Origin: Paenalcaligenes hominis_A
GTDB taxonomy: Bacteria > Pseudomonadota > Gammaproteobacteria > Burkholderiales > Burkholderiaceae_B
DNA length: 64,000 nt
NCBI RefSeq assembly: GCF_041359055.1
Contig: NZ_JBGJKZ010000002.1
Span: forward strand, 636,373 to 700,372
Direction: 5' to 3'
Part shown: positions 1-10,097 of the stretch, in pieces
Position numbering within the stretch: the stretch's first letter is position 1
Layout: each line of letters begins with the position of its first letter
Position numbers and translations under genes: made by a program
Notes under the pieces: generated by a model
The model's input: only the letters and a program-made list of their open reading frames with translations
The model's database searches: none
Told to the model about the DNA's origin: nothing

Positions 1-35
1 CACGCTACCTAAGTAAAGCCGCTTCAAAATAATAA

Positions 36-59
36 TGCGCGCCCAGTTTTGGGCGCGCA
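36..59 (-). terminator. Intrinsic terminator after uvrD
   Basis: Perfect 10-bp inverted repeat TGCGCGCCCA/TGGGCGCGCA with a 4-nt loop. Read on the minus strand it is followed by a T-rich run (ATTATTATTTT), as expected 60 bases past the uvrD stop codon. Confidence 0.65.
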
Positions 60-122
60 GGGTTTGCAAACAGCGTATTAAAAGGTGAACAGCCTAAGCC
101 AATTTCGTAAAGATCGCTTTAG

Positions 123-2420
123 TTAGCCTCCAGCTATGATTTCAAGCTTGGCAATACCCAAAGCCAACGTCTTTGTACCTGCATCACGAAAATGAATCTG
201 GGCTTGCGCCTCGTTGCCGCTACCACTTAAAGTCAATACCGTTCCATCTCCGAACTTAGCGTGGCGCACACCTTGCCCAACACGAAAATGTTGATCGCCT
301 ACAACCAGCCCACTTTTAGCTACGGTCGAGGCCATGCCACCTGCAGAAGAAGATGCGGAAGAACCATACTGTGCCCGCGCTTTGTCCCATGATGAACCAC
401 CACGCCCAAAACCACCCACCCACGAGCTAGTTGCCACGGGGGCGGCTTGACGCGGCGTCAGCCACTTTAGATTTTCATCCGGCAACTCGTCTAAAAAGCG
501 CGAGCGGGTCGCATAACGCGTTTTGCCGTGCAGCATTCGGCTTTGAGCCAAAGTGACATAGACGCGCTTACGACCACGCGTTAAAGCCACATACATTAAA
601 CGGCGTTCTTCTTCGAGACCATCTAGCTCGGCAAGGCTGTTTTCATGAGGGAACAGCCCTTCTTCTAGACCTGTTACAAAAACCGCATCAAACTCTAGGC
701 CTTTAGCGGCGTGGATAGTCATAAGCTGAACGGCTGCTTGACCGGCCTGAGCTTGATTATCGCCGGCCTCAAGGGAAGCATGAGATAAAAAAGCAGCCAG
801 TGGTGACATAGCGGCCAAAACCGCATTGCCATTTTCATCTACGGATTTGGCTTCAGGTGTAACTGGAATACGACCTGCGACCTCGTCAGCTAGACCCTCT
901 TCGGTAACAAACATAGCCGCAGCGTTAACGAGTTCCTGTAAGTTCTCTAGGCGATCTGCGCCCTCTCGGTCGGCTTTATAGTGCTCGAGTAAACCACTGT
1001 CATGCACCACCTGTTCGATCAACTCGGGCAATGTAAGCATTTGCGCTTGGGCTGCCAAGTGGTTAATGAGCTCGATAAATTTACCTAGGTTGGTACCGGC
1101 ACGACCGGTCATATAGGGCACAGCACGGTACAAGCTGCAATCGTACTGCCGTGCGTAGTCGCCTAATTGCTCTACAGAACGCGCACCAATGCCCCGCGTA
1201 GGAAAGTTCACCACGCGCAACCACGAGGTATCATCATTTGGGTTATCAATTAAGCGCAAATACGCCAAAACGTGTTTGATTTCTTGGCGCTCAAAGAAAC
1301 GCTGCCCACCATACACTTTGTAAGGAATAGCCGAGCTAAAAAGCTGGTGCTCAATGACGCGCGACTGGGCGTTGCTGCGATACAGTACCGCAATCTCGTC
1401 GTGAGCATAACCGTCACGCAACAAGGCGCGTATTTCCTCGACCACCCATTGCCCTTCAAGCATATCTGAGGCTTTTTCTACAACGCGTACTGCTTCTCCT
1501 GGCCCTGAATCCGTCCAGAGTTTTTTACCTAAACGGTCCGCGTTATTGGCAATAAGCGCATTAGCCGCATCTAAAATATGGCCACTAGAGCGATAATTTT
1601 GCTCGAGGCGCACCACATTGCCTTTGGCATAATCCCGTTCAAAACATTTCATATTGCTGATATCAGCCCCACGAAACGCATAGATGGATTGATCGTCATC
1701 GCCCACTGCAAACATGACCGCCTGATCGCCAGCAAGCAAAGTCAACCAAGCATATTGCAATGGGTTGGTGTCTTGGAACTCATCAATTAATATATGCGCA
1801 AAACGCTGCTGATAATGACGACGTAAAGGCACGTTGTTTTGCAATAGCTCGTATGCCCGTAAAAGCAGCTCAGCAAAATCCACCACACCTTCGCGCTCGC
1901 ACTGCTGTTGATATAGCTCGTAGATATCAACTAAGCGTCGCGTATGAGGGTCGAACACCTCGATGCGATCTGGACGTAAACCTTTTTCTTTTTGAGCGTT
2001 AATAAAACGCTGTACGTCGCGTGGTACAAACTTTTCGTCATCAATGCCGTTGGCTTTAATTAAGCGTCGTATTGCCGCTAATTGATCAGCGCTATCAAGA
2101 ATTTGAAAACTTTGGACCAAGCCCGCGTCTTGGTGATGAAGACGCAGTAATCGATTGCACAAGCCGTGGAACGTACCTACCCACATGCCGCGCGTGTCGA
2201 TAGGTAATAACGAATTAAGCCGCATCAGCATTTCGCGTGCGGCTTTGTTAGTAAAAGTAACAGCTAAGAGCGCGTAAGGGCTAACCCCTTGTTGCATCAA
2301 CCACGCCATACGCGTGGTGAGCACTCGGGTTTTACCGCTTCCCGCCCCCGCTAAAATTAGCGTGTGGTGGGCGGGTTGGGTGACGGCTTGAGCTTGTTCT
2401 GGGTTTAAGCTCTGGATCAT
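123..2420 (-). CDS. uvrD: DNA helicase II (UvrD)
   Basis: Superfamily 1A 3'-5' DNA helicase of 765 residues, acting in nucleotide excision repair and mismatch repair. The Walker A motif GAGSGKT is at residues 25-31, followed by TFTNKAAREM (motif Ia), DEFQDTN (motif II), GDDDQSIYAFRGA (motif III), QNYRSS (motif IV), and TIHAAKGLEFD and VALTRGRKRVYV (motifs V and VI). The C-terminus (about residues 715-763) resembles the Tudor-like RNA-polymerase-binding fold of UvrD/PcrA. Length fits the family. Its ATG overlaps the stop codon of the upstream desaturase (ATGA), so the two are probably co-transcribed. Rep is the main alternative; the C-terminal domain favours UvrD. Confidence 0.93.
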   Translation of the reverse strand: MIQSLNPEQAQAVTQPAHHTLILAGAGSGKTRVLTTRMAWLMQQGVSPYALLAVTFTNKAAREMLMRLNSLLPIDTRGMWVGTFHGLCNRLLRLHHQDAGLVQSFQILDSADQLAAIRRLIKANGIDDEKFVPRDVQRFINAQKEKGLRPDRIEVFDPHTRRLVDIYELYQQQCEREGVVDFAELLLRAYELLQNNVPLRRHYQQRFAHILIDEFQDTNPLQYAWLTLLAGDQAVMFAVGDDDQSIYAFRGADISNMKCFERDYAKGNVVRLEQNYRSSGHILDAANALIANNADRLGKKLWTDSGPGEAVRVVEKASDMLEGQWVVEEIRALLRDGYAHDEIAVLYRSNAQSRVIEHQLFSSAIPYKVYGGQRFFERQEIKHVLAYLRLIDNPNDDTSWLRVVNFPTRGIGARSVEQLGDYARQYDCSLYRAVPYMTGRAGTNLGKFIELINHLAAQAQMLTLPELIEQVVHDSGLLEHYKADREGADRLENLQELVNAAAMFVTEEGLADEVAGRIPVTPEAKSVDENGNAVLAAMSPLAAFLSHASLEAGDNQAQAGQAAVQLMTIHAAKGLEFDAVFVTGLEEGLFPHENSLAELDGLEEERRLMYVALTRGRKRVYVTLAQSRMLHGKTRYATRSRFLDELPDENLKWLTPRQAAPVATSSWVGGFGRGGSSWDKARAQYGSSASSSAGGMASTVAKSGLVVGDQHFRVGQGVRHAKFGDGTVLTLSGSGNEAQAQIHFRDAGTKTLALGIAKLEIIAGG

Positions 2421-3625
2421 GCTGCGTAACGACGCAGACGCAAGGCGAACTGCTCTAAGCTATCAATTCCACTTTGCTGAGCACGCTGAACCCAAGCGCG
2501 TAAGTCGGCCAAGAGCTGATCGCTGGTCGCACTAGAGCTTTCCCAAAGACGAGAAAGTTCAACTTGCATTTGTACAACAGTAGATAGCTTGCCTTCGTCT
2601 TCGAGCACTTTTTGAAGCTGGGTGCGTTGCTCTTCGCTAAGAACCTGATCGCCACGACCAATCCAGTCGCTACAACGTCTTAATAGGGAAAGCTTGCCGT
2701 GATCGTCTTTGTTTTTCAAGCGCGAAATTTCCTCGGTAGCGGCTTGGCGGATAACATCGGCGTAGCGCGCTAAAATTTCGTAACGGTGAGTGATTACCCC
2801 CTGGAGAGTGTCCAGGCTAATGTCACTAGCAGCAACTTTGTTGGCTGGCTCTAGGCGCAATTTAGGTGCTACTTTTTTAACATGAGCCAGCTTAAAAAAG
2901 CGCAAAATGCTGATATAAACCCAACCTAAATCGAACTCGTACCATTTGCTCGAAAATTTAGCAGACGTACCATAGGCATGGTGATTGTTGTGGAGCTCCT
3001 CGCCGCCAATGATAATTCCCCAAGGGAAGACATTGGTACTGGTATCGGGACTAGCAAAATTGCGATAACCCAGTGCGTGACCCACGCCGTTGACCACCCC
3101 AGCCGCCCAGAAAGGAATCCAAGCCATCTGTACAGCCCACACAGCAAGACCAACTAGACCGAATAGCGCTAGATCAATACCCAGCATAATTAAAATGCCA
3201 AGTAAGTTGTGACGAGAGTACACATTGCGTTCCATCCAGTCGTCGGGCGTACCGTGACCAAAACGCTTGAGGGTATCCTCGTTTTTGGCTTCCTCGCGAT
3301 ACAGCTCGGCACCACGGAAGAACACCATTCCTAGACCAAAAACTACTGGAGAATGGGGGTCACCTTCGCGTTCGCAACGTGCATGGTGTTTACGGTGGAT
3401 GGCAACCCACTCTTTGGTGATCATGCCAGTAGTAAGCCAGAGCCAAAAGCGGAAGAAATGCATCACGGCCGGATGCAAGTCGAGGCCTCGGTGAGCTTGG
3501 CTACGATGTAAAAACAACGTTACCGAAATAATAGTGATGTGCGTGACCGCCAGAGTGAACAGGACCACCTGCCACCATGACCACTGCAATAGCCCGTCGG
3601 CTAGAAAATGAAGAATATTTTGCAT
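2417..3625 (-). CDS. Membrane fatty acid desaturase
   Basis: 402-residue integral membrane di-iron desaturase of the acyl-CoA/acyl-lipid delta-9 type, which puts a double bond into membrane acyl chains using O2 and an electron donor. Visible features are hydrophobic segments near residues 18-38 and 120-150 and the three histidine boxes: HRSQAHR (40-46), HRKHH (77-81) and HNNHH (about 213-217). The desaturase fold ends near residue 260. The remaining roughly 130 residues are a charged helical tail of unknown role. The gene overlaps uvrD by 4 bases. Which lipid or CoA substrate is used cannot be read from sequence. Confidence 0.88.
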   Translation of the reverse strand: MQNILHFLADGLLQWSWWQVVLFTLAVTHITIISVTLFLHRSQAHRGLDLHPAVMHFFRFWLWLTTGMITKEWVAIHRKHHARCEREGDPHSPVVFGLGMVFFRGAELYREEAKNEDTLKRFGHGTPDDWMERNVYSRHNLLGILIMLGIDLALFGLVGLAVWAVQMAWIPFWAAGVVNGVGHALGYRNFASPDTSTNVFPWGIIIGGEELHNNHHAYGTSAKFSSKWYEFDLGWVYISILRFFKLAHVKKVAPKLRLEPANKVAASDISLDTLQGVITHRYEILARYADVIRQAATEEISRLKNKDDHGKLSLLRRCSDWIGRGDQVLSEEQRTQLQKVLEDEGKLSTVVQMQVELSRLWESSSATSDQLLADLRAWVQRAQQSGIDSLEQFALRLRRYAA

Positions 3626-3722
3626 AGACCTATTATGGATAAACCATGTGAGTCAATTACAACTAAAGAAAATACAGCTGTACAGTTTAAACGCCTACTG
3701 AAGAGTCAGTGTTTGCGTTAAG

Positions 3723-5063
3723 TCAAACTGTGTCTGTTTTTCGCTGTAATACGGCCGCAAAGAAACCATCGGTATGATGATAGTCTGGGCGGAGTTCTAA
3801 GTAAGGCCCTGCCATAGTGAGGTCAGGACTACGTGGAGCTATTATAGGATTAACCTCCATAAGCTCAAAGTGGGGGTGTTGTTGCAAAAACCAAGTCACT
3901 TGGTCTTGGTTCTCTTGGGGCAACAAACTACAAGTAGCATAAACCAAACGCCCCCCGGGCGCGACACATTTTGCAGCGCGTTCAAGGATTTCCCGTTGAA
4001 TTTGCACATAATGGTCAATACTTGCTGCGTGAAAACGCCATTTAATGTCAGGATTACGACGCAAAGTGCCCGTACCGCTACATGGGGCATCGACAAGCAC
4101 ACGTTGGGCTTTACCATGCAAACGCTTGATACGCGTGTCATTTGCTTCGTTAATGACTACAGGCACTATATTCGATAATCCACTGCGTGCAAAGCGCGGT
4201 TTAGCCCGTGCCAAGCGCGTCGCAGAGGTATCAAAGGCATATAACCGCCCTGTAGAACGCATCAGTGCTCCGATTAATAAGGTTTTCCCCCCTGCGCCAG
4301 CACAAAAATCAATAATCATTTCGCCGCGCTTAGGAGCGATCAGAGCAGCTAATAATTGACTTCCTTCGTCTTGAACTTCAATTTCACCTTTTTCAAATTG
4401 AGGCCAATTAGCCACAAAAGGTCGACCACGCAAACGAATACCCCAAGGGGAATACGAGGTAGCTTTGGGTTTAAAACGGGCTGTTTCGCCCTCGGAAAGT
4501 TGAGCTAATACCACGTCTCGCTCGGCTTTAAGCGGATTAACCCGTAAATCAAGGGGTGCCTCGGTATTAAGTGCTGCAGCCAAGGCCTCGGAGTCAGGCA
4601 TGGATAAAAGCTGCTGAGCGAGCCAATCGGGCAGACTATAACGCTGAGCAAAAGGCATTTCCATACCGTCTAGGGTGAGGACGTGCTCAATCCAGTTTTG
4701 CTCGCCTGCATCTAGAGCCTCGCGTACATCTTTATCCCACGTATTGATTAAGCCCAAAATAGCTAAGCGTCGGCTTCCTGAACCGACTCCACTTTCTGCT
4801 AAATAACGGTAACGACGCAAATGACGTAACACATCAAATACGGCATTTGTCACCTCGGCTCGATCACGCCCCCCCATGTTTTTCTGTTTGCGCATCCATT
4901 GCGAAAGCACAGCATCGGCGGGATGCTCCCACTGCAGCACTTGGCCTAATACTTCTGCGACTTGATCAATGCGTCGAGCAATCATCGAAGCAGGACTGTA
5001 TTGCTGTGTGCTTTTATGACGCGACGGCGTCGTTTTTTTACGTGGGGAACGTTGAGTAGACAT
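3723..5063 (-). CDS. RsmB/NOP-family RNA m5C methyltransferase
   Basis: 446-residue SAM-dependent RNA (cytosine-5) methyltransferase. The N-terminus is basic and lysine/arginine-rich, followed by a NusB-like helical region. The C-terminal half is the Rossmann methyltransferase domain with the SAM motif DFCAGAGGKT. The two cysteine motifs are VDAPCSGTGTLRRNPD and YATCSLLPQEN; the TCS cysteine is the expected nucleophile and the PC cysteine the release base. The family modifies rRNA or tRNA. The exact target, and so whether this is RsmB itself, cannot be decided here. It lies 21 bases after purN on the same strand, so co-transcription is likely. Confidence 0.85.
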   Translation of the reverse strand: MSTQRSPRKKTTPSRHKSTQQYSPASMIARRIDQVAEVLGQVLQWEHPADAVLSQWMRKQKNMGGRDRAEVTNAVFDVLRHLRRYRYLAESGVGSGSRRLAILGLINTWDKDVREALDAGEQNWIEHVLTLDGMEMPFAQRYSLPDWLAQQLLSMPDSEALAAALNTEAPLDLRVNPLKAERDVVLAQLSEGETARFKPKATSYSPWGIRLRGRPFVANWPQFEKGEIEVQDEGSQLLAALIAPKRGEMIIDFCAGAGGKTLLIGALMRSTGRLYAFDTSATRLARAKPRFARSGLSNIVPVVINEANDTRIKRLHGKAQRVLVDAPCSGTGTLRRNPDIKWRFHAASIDHYVQIQREILERAAKCVAPGGRLVYATCSLLPQENQDQVTWFLQQHPHFELMEVNPIIAPRSPDLTMAGPYLELRPDYHHTDGFFAAVLQRKTDTV

Positions 5064-5084
5064 AAACCAAAAAAATGAAAAATA

Positions 5085-5735
5085 TTAAAGCGCAAAGGCA
5101 CGATGAGACACACCGAGTACCTGAACCCTACCATCGGCTAATCGCTGGACTTGACCGGCAACCAACCAATGAACCACTTCATTATAAACGCGATGCTCAA
5201 TATCTAATAAGCGTGCTGCTAATTGCTTTGCATCGTCATCATGGTGTACAGGTACTATGCCTTGGGCGATAATAGGGCCATGGTCTAAGACGGCGGTGAC
5301 AAAGTGTACGGTGCAACCGTGCCATTGCAACCCGGCATCGATAGCCTGTTGGTGTGTATTTAAACCCGGAAACAAGGGCAACAACGAGGGGTGAATATTA
5401 ATTAACCTATCCTCAAACTGCGCTACAAACTCGGGTGTGAGTATACGCATAAAACCAGCTAACAACACATAGTCTGGACGGTATTCATGAATAACAGTGG
5501 CTAACTGTGCATCAAACTGTTGGCGATTTGCAAATTGCTTGTGCTCGAGCACATGGGTAGACAACCCATATTGCTCAGCCCACTGAATCCCTTGGGCTTC
5601 TGCTTTGTTTGCAATCACTGCTACTACTTCAGCATTTAGCTGTTTATTTTTTATGGTTTCTACTATAGATTGCATGGTAGAGCCGCGTCCCGATATCAGG
5701 ATGACTATGCGGCATTTTTTATTTGAGTCCGTCAA
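5085..5735 (-). CDS. purN: Phosphoribosylglycinamide formyltransferase (PurN)
   Basis: GAR transformylase, third step of de novo purine synthesis, using 10-formyl-tetrahydrofolate. The N-terminal ISGRGST loop binds the GAR phosphate. The INIHPSLLPLFPGLNTHQQA segment carries the catalytic Asn and His, and a DHGPIIAQ segment carries the catalytic Asp. No ATG lies upstream of the phosphate loop. I chose the TTG at 5735 because GGAG sits 6 bases ahead of it; a longer TTG start at 5747 has no better site. That gives 216 residues, normal for PurN. It is divergent from ribF, with only about 40 bases between the proposed starts. Confidence 0.9.
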   Translation of the reverse strand: MTDSNKKCRIVILISGRGSTMQSIVETIKNKQLNAEVVAVIANKAEAQGIQWAEQYGLSTHVLEHKQFANRQQFDAQLATVIHEYRPDYVLLAGFMRILTPEFVAQFEDRLINIHPSLLPLFPGLNTHQQAIDAGLQWHGCTVHFVTAVLDHGPIIAQGIVPVHHDDDAKQLAARLLDIEHRVYNEVVHWLVAGQVQRLADGRVQVLGVSHRAFAL

Positions 5736-5776
5736 CTTTTGCTCCAACGTTTTTCAAAGACAAATTTGTTTTGCCC

Positions 5777-6742
5777 GTGAAACCTACTTTTTCCATCTAT
5801 CGCAATTTGCCTCGCTATAACTCTAGCGCAGCCAGTGCATTAACTATTGGTAATTTCGATGGTGTGCATCTTGGTCACCAAGCCATATTGCATCGCCTTC
5901 AAAAAGAAGCCCAGCGTCGCGATTTGGTACCCAGCGTAATGACTTTTAGTCCACATCCGCGCGCTTTTTTTGCAGAACGAGCCCAACGCCCTGAATTGTA
6001 CCCTGCTCAGATCAATCCCCTAAGAGATAAATTGCAAAAACTCGCCCAGCACGGGGCACAGCAAATTATTTTACAGCGCTTTAATAACGCCTTTGCTACC
6101 CTAAGCCCTCAACACTTTATTGAGGAGCTACTAATTAAAGGTTTACGGGTGCAATGGCTACTTATTGGCGAGGATTTTAAATTTGGTCATAAACGCCAAG
6201 GCAACGTTGAACAACTTAAAGCCGCTGGTCGTCAATACGGTTTTGTAGTGGAAAGCATCGAGGACGTAGTAGATGCTGTTGGTCAACGCATCTCTAGCTC
6301 GGATGTGCGTACTGCTCTTGCCCAAGGTAACTTAGCCGCGGCCCATGCTCATCTGGGTTATAGCTATTGCATTAGCGGTCATGTGATTCATGGTCAAAAG
6401 CTAGGCCGAACTATAGGCTACCCTACTCTTAACCTAGCGGTGCCTCCGCGCTGCGCCGCGCGTACTGGCGTATATATAGTAAAATTACATGGTTTAGCTG
6501 ATCAGCCAATGGCTGGCGTAGCAAGCCTAGGGTTGCGCCCTACTGTAGTAGACGCCGGACGTTTACTACTTGAGGTGCATCTTTTAGACCGTGACGTAAA
6601 CGCTTACGGTAAACTAGTTAAGGTTGAGTTTCTCCATTTCGTTCGAAACGAAGAAAAATTTCCTGATCTTCAGACAATGATGGCTGCCATCGATAACGAT
6701 GCCCGCAGCGCTCGTGAGTATTTTGCCTCCCATGGACTATAA
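5777..6742 (+). CDS. ribF: Bifunctional riboflavin kinase/FAD synthetase
   Basis: Makes FMN from riboflavin and then FAD. The N-terminal nucleotidyltransferase half has TIGNFDGVHLGHQAIL (an HxGH-type adenylylation motif) and ISSSDVR. The C-terminal kinase half has GRTIGYPTLNL and GVASLGLRPTV. The GTG at 5777 gives about 321 residues and starts next to the conserved IYRNLP segment; an upstream TTG at 5723 would add 18 unlikely residues that overlap purN. No strong ribosome binding site is visible at either. The 3' end overlaps ileS by 11 bases, so it probably leads the ribF-ileS-lspA-coaBC-dut operon. Confidence 0.9.
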   Translation: MKPTFSIYRNLPRYNSSAASALTIGNFDGVHLGHQAILHRLQKEAQRRDLVPSVMTFSPHPRAFFAERAQRPELYPAQINPLRDKLQKLAQHGAQQIILQRFNNAFATLSPQHFIEELLIKGLRVQWLLIGEDFKFGHKRQGNVEQLKAAGRQYGFVVESIEDVVDAVGQRISSSDVRTALAQGNLAAAHAHLGYSYCISGHVIHGQKLGRTIGYPTLNLAVPPRCAARTGVYIVKLHGLADQPMAGVASLGLRPTVVDAGRLLLEVHLLDRDVNAYGKLVKVEFLHFVRNEEKFPDLQTMMAAIDNDARSAREYFASHGL

Positions 6743-9572
6743 AAACACATTAAACCTACCCGAATCCCCTTTTCCGATGCGTGGCAACCTGCCCAAACGT
6801 GAACCCGCCTGGGTTCAAGAATGGCAAGAAAACAACGTCTACGCAGCCATTCGTGCAGCCAGTGCAGGGCGTCCAAAATTTGTTTTGCATGATGGCCCTC
6901 CTTATGCCAATGGCTCGATTCATATTGGGCATGCTGTTAACAAGATACTCAAAGACATCATTATAAAAAGCCGTAATATGGCCGGTTTTGATGCGCAATA
7001 TGTCCCAGGCTGGGATTGCCATGGCATGCCTATCGAAGTTCAAATTGAAAAACTCTATGGCAAAAACCTGCCCGTTAAAGAAGTACAAGCCAAAGCCCGT
7101 GCTTATGCTTCCGAGCAAATTGACAGCCAACGTAAAGATTTTATTCGCTTAGGGGTACTGGGTCAGTGGGATAATCCTTACCTCACTATGAATTACAGTA
7201 ACGAGGCCGACGAACTGCGTGTGCTGGGTCGTATTTTAGAAAAAGGCTTCGTATTTCGCGGCCTAAAGCCCGTCAACTGGTGTTTTGACTGTGGTTCCGC
7301 TCTAGCCGAAGCCGAGGTCGAATACGCCGACCGTACCGACCCATCTATTCATGTTGCCTTTCCTTTTGCTGACAAAGCCAAAGTGGCAGCCGCATTTGGT
7401 TTGGCCGATGTGGCAGACGGTGCTATCGTCATTTGGACCACCACCCCGTGGACCATTCCTGCTAACCAGGCCCTAAATGTGCACCCCGAGTTCGAATATG
7501 CACTAGTGCAACTCGACCAAGCCCGCAGCACGGGCAGCACCTTAATTCTGGCTAAAGACTTAGTGGAAAAATGCCTCGAAGAATGGGGTTTAAGCGGTCA
7601 AATCATAGCTACCACTACCGGCGATAAGCTCGAACACCTGTGCTTTACGCACCCCTTGGCCCAAGCTGATGCAGGCTATCAGCGTGTTTCGCCTGTATAC
7701 CTTGCAGACTATGTCACGTTGGATTCAGGTACTGGCGTGGTTCACTCCGCACCGGCTTATGGCGTAGAGGATTTTATTTCCTGCAAAGCACACGGTTTAA
7801 ACGACGATGACATTCTAAAACCAGTACTAGGCAATGGCGTCTACGCCGAATCCTTACCCTTATTTGGCGGCCAGTTTATTTTCAAAGCTAACCCTGCCAT
7901 TGTTAAAGCGCTAGATGAGTCGGGCACTTTGCTCAAAGCCGTGCAGTTCCAGCACAGTTATATGCATTGCTGGCGTCATAAAACACCCATTATTTACCGT
8001 GCTACCAGCCAATGGTTTGCAGGCATGGACATCGACAACAGCACAGGCCGTAGCTTGCGCGACATGGCACTCGAAGCCGTCGACAACACCGAATTCTACC
8101 CTTCATGGGGTCGAGCACGTTTGCACGCCATGATTGCCAATCGCCCCGACTGGACTTTATCTCGTCAACGTCAATGGGGCGTGCCTATGGCATTCTTTGT
8201 TCACAAAGAAACCGGCGAATTGCATCCACGTACCCCCGAGCTTATCGAGCTCATCGCGCAACGCATTGAAAAAGAAGGCATCGAGGCGTGGCAAAACATT
8301 GAGCCAGCAGACCTATTAGGCAACGAGGCCGATCAATACGAGAAAAACACAGATACTCTGGATGTCTGGTTTGACTCTGGCAGCACACATGCTACGGTTT
8401 TAGGTGGTAACAACGACCCCCACATCAAAGGCTCACACGCGTCTGAATTAGCGTGGCCTGCCGACTTATACCTCGAGGGCTCCGACCAACACCGTGGCTG
8501 GTTCCACTCTTCGCTCTTAACCGGCTGCATGATGTACGGCCGTGCCCCCTATAAGGCCTTGCTGACCCACGGCTTTGTGGTGGACGGCAAAGGGCGCAAA
8601 ATGAGTAAATCAGTGGGTAACGTAATTGTTCCCCAAACCATTGCTGACACGCTAGGCGCAGAAATTTTACGTCTCTGGGCTGCGGCCACAGACTACTCGG
8701 GCGAACTTTCTATTTCGGATGAAATCCTAAAACGAGTGGTTGAAGCCTATCGTCGTATCCGCAATACGCTTAAATTTTTACTTGGGAATATTGCCGATTT
8801 TGATATTGAAAAAAATGCTATTCCTATCGATCGCTTGCTTGAGATTGATCGTTATGCCCTAGGTATGACAGCTCAAATGCAAGAACAAGCCTTAGCCCAT
8901 TACATGAGCTATGAGTTCCACCCTATTGTGTCCCGCTTGCAAACGTTCTGTTCCGAGGATTTGGGGGCGTTTTATTTGGACATCCTTAAAGATCGTCTCT
9001 ACACCACAAAGCCCGATAGCTACGCACGTCGCTCTGCACAAACTGCGCTCTATCATATTACCCGAGCTCTTTTAAAACTGATGGCACCTATTTTGTCTTT
9101 TACTGCCGAAGAGGCATGGAAAGACTTGTATTTAGGCAAAGAGCAACCCTTAACTATTTTCACAGAAACCTTCCATGCCATTCCCCTGGCGCGCGACAAC
9201 GCACCATTGATGGCGCAGTGGGAGCGTATTCGTGAGATTCGCGCTGAAGTCATGCGTCAGATTGAAGTAGTTCGTAGTGCCGGTAAAGTCGGCTCCTCTT
9301 TGGCCGCCGAGGTTGACATCTATGCTCAGGGCGAAGACTACGCTTTGTTGGCGCAGTTAGCCGATGACTTACGCTTTGCTTTGTTGGTATCACGTGCCAC
9401 CTTGCACAGTGGCGACGAGCTACGCATTGAGGTCACTCCAACTCAAGCAGAAAAATGCGATCGTTGTTGGCATCACAGCACAGATGTAGGGGCTAGCGAG
9501 CAACACCCCACCTTATGTGGGCGTTGTGTTAGCAACCTAGAAGGCACAGGCGAAGTCCGTGAACACGCATAG
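6732..9572 (+). CDS. ileS: Isoleucyl-tRNA synthetase
   Basis: Class I aminoacyl-tRNA synthetase of 946 residues that charges tRNA-Ile in the cytoplasm. The HIGH motif is at residues 64-67 and KMSKS at 623-627. The editing (CP1) domain contains IWTTTPWTIPANQALN. A C-terminal zinc site is formed by the CDRC and CGRC cysteine pairs. The ATG at 6732 lies inside the end of ribF; longer frames upstream start with a poor codon. The stop overlaps the lspA GTG start by 14 bases, so the genes are translationally linked. Confidence 0.97.
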   Translation: MDYKNTLNLPESPFPMRGNLPKREPAWVQEWQENNVYAAIRAASAGRPKFVLHDGPPYANGSIHIGHAVNKILKDIIIKSRNMAGFDAQYVPGWDCHGMPIEVQIEKLYGKNLPVKEVQAKARAYASEQIDSQRKDFIRLGVLGQWDNPYLTMNYSNEADELRVLGRILEKGFVFRGLKPVNWCFDCGSALAEAEVEYADRTDPSIHVAFPFADKAKVAAAFGLADVADGAIVIWTTTPWTIPANQALNVHPEFEYALVQLDQARSTGSTLILAKDLVEKCLEEWGLSGQIIATTTGDKLEHLCFTHPLAQADAGYQRVSPVYLADYVTLDSGTGVVHSAPAYGVEDFISCKAHGLNDDDILKPVLGNGVYAESLPLFGGQFIFKANPAIVKALDESGTLLKAVQFQHSYMHCWRHKTPIIYRATSQWFAGMDIDNSTGRSLRDMALEAVDNTEFYPSWGRARLHAMIANRPDWTLSRQRQWGVPMAFFVHKETGELHPRTPELIELIAQRIEKEGIEAWQNIEPADLLGNEADQYEKNTDTLDVWFDSGSTHATVLGGNNDPHIKGSHASELAWPADLYLEGSDQHRGWFHSSLLTGCMMYGRAPYKALLTHGFVVDGKGRKMSKSVGNVIVPQTIADTLGAEILRLWAAATDYSGELSISDEILKRVVEAYRRIRNTLKFLLGNIADFDIEKNAIPIDRLLEIDRYALGMTAQMQEQALAHYMSYEFHPIVSRLQTFCSEDLGAFYLDILKDRLYTTKPDSYARRSAQTALYHITRALLKLMAPILSFTAEEAWKDLYLGKEQPLTIFTETFHAIPLARDNAPLMAQWERIREIRAEVMRQIEVVRSAGKVGSSLAAEVDIYAQGEDYALLAQLADDLRFALLVSRATLHSGDELRIEVTPTQAEKCDRCWHHSTDVGASEQHPTLCGRCVSNLEGTGEVREHA

Positions 9573-10095
9573 TCCGCAACCTACAGCCCATAAAGCCTCC
9601 TCTCCCCAGCGAGGGGGCTTTATTTATTGGCTTTTAATTGCTTTAGCCATTGTCGTATTTGATCAATTCACTAAACAGCTAGTTGAACAAAACTTTCAGT
9701 ATGCGGAGCGCTTAGCTGTATTGCCGTTTTTTGATCTAACTTTGCTCTATAACCCTGGTGCAGCCTTTAGTTTTCTAGCTGATGGGTCCGGTTGGCAGCG
9801 CTGGTTTTTCACAGGCATTGCCGCCATTGCTACCGTGCTAATTGTGCATTTGCTGCGCAAACACCCCGAGCAAAAACTCTTTTGTGCCTCGTTAAGTCTA
9901 ATTTTAGGTGGCGCTATTGGAAACGTTATTGATCGTTTGCTTCATTCACATGTAATTGATTTTTTGCTTTTCTACTGGCGTGATGCGTATTTTCCTGCGT
10001 TTAATTTAGCGGATATTGGTATTACATGTGGGGCCATCCTGCTTATCCTAGACGAAATTTTGCGCCTCAGAAAACACAAAAAAACGAAGGGATAA
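9559..10095 (+). CDS. lspA: Lipoprotein signal peptidase II
   Basis: Inner-membrane aspartic protease of 178 residues that removes signal peptides from prolipoproteins after lipid attachment. Four hydrophobic segments are visible (about residues 22-40, 75-95, 105-120 and 142-165). Conserved pieces are DQFTKQ, YNPGAAFSF, and the two catalytic aspartates in GNVIDR and FNLADI. The start is a GTG inside the 3' end of ileS. ileS-lspA is a very common pair. Confidence 0.95.
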   Translation: MNTHSPQPTAHKASSPQRGGFIYWLLIALAIVVFDQFTKQLVEQNFQYAERLAVLPFFDLTLLYNPGAAFSFLADGSGWQRWFFTGIAAIATVLIVHLLRKHPEQKLFCASLSLILGGAIGNVIDRLLHSHVIDFLLFYWRDAYFPAFNLADIGITCGAILLILDEILRLRKHKKTKG

Positions 10096-10097
10096 GT

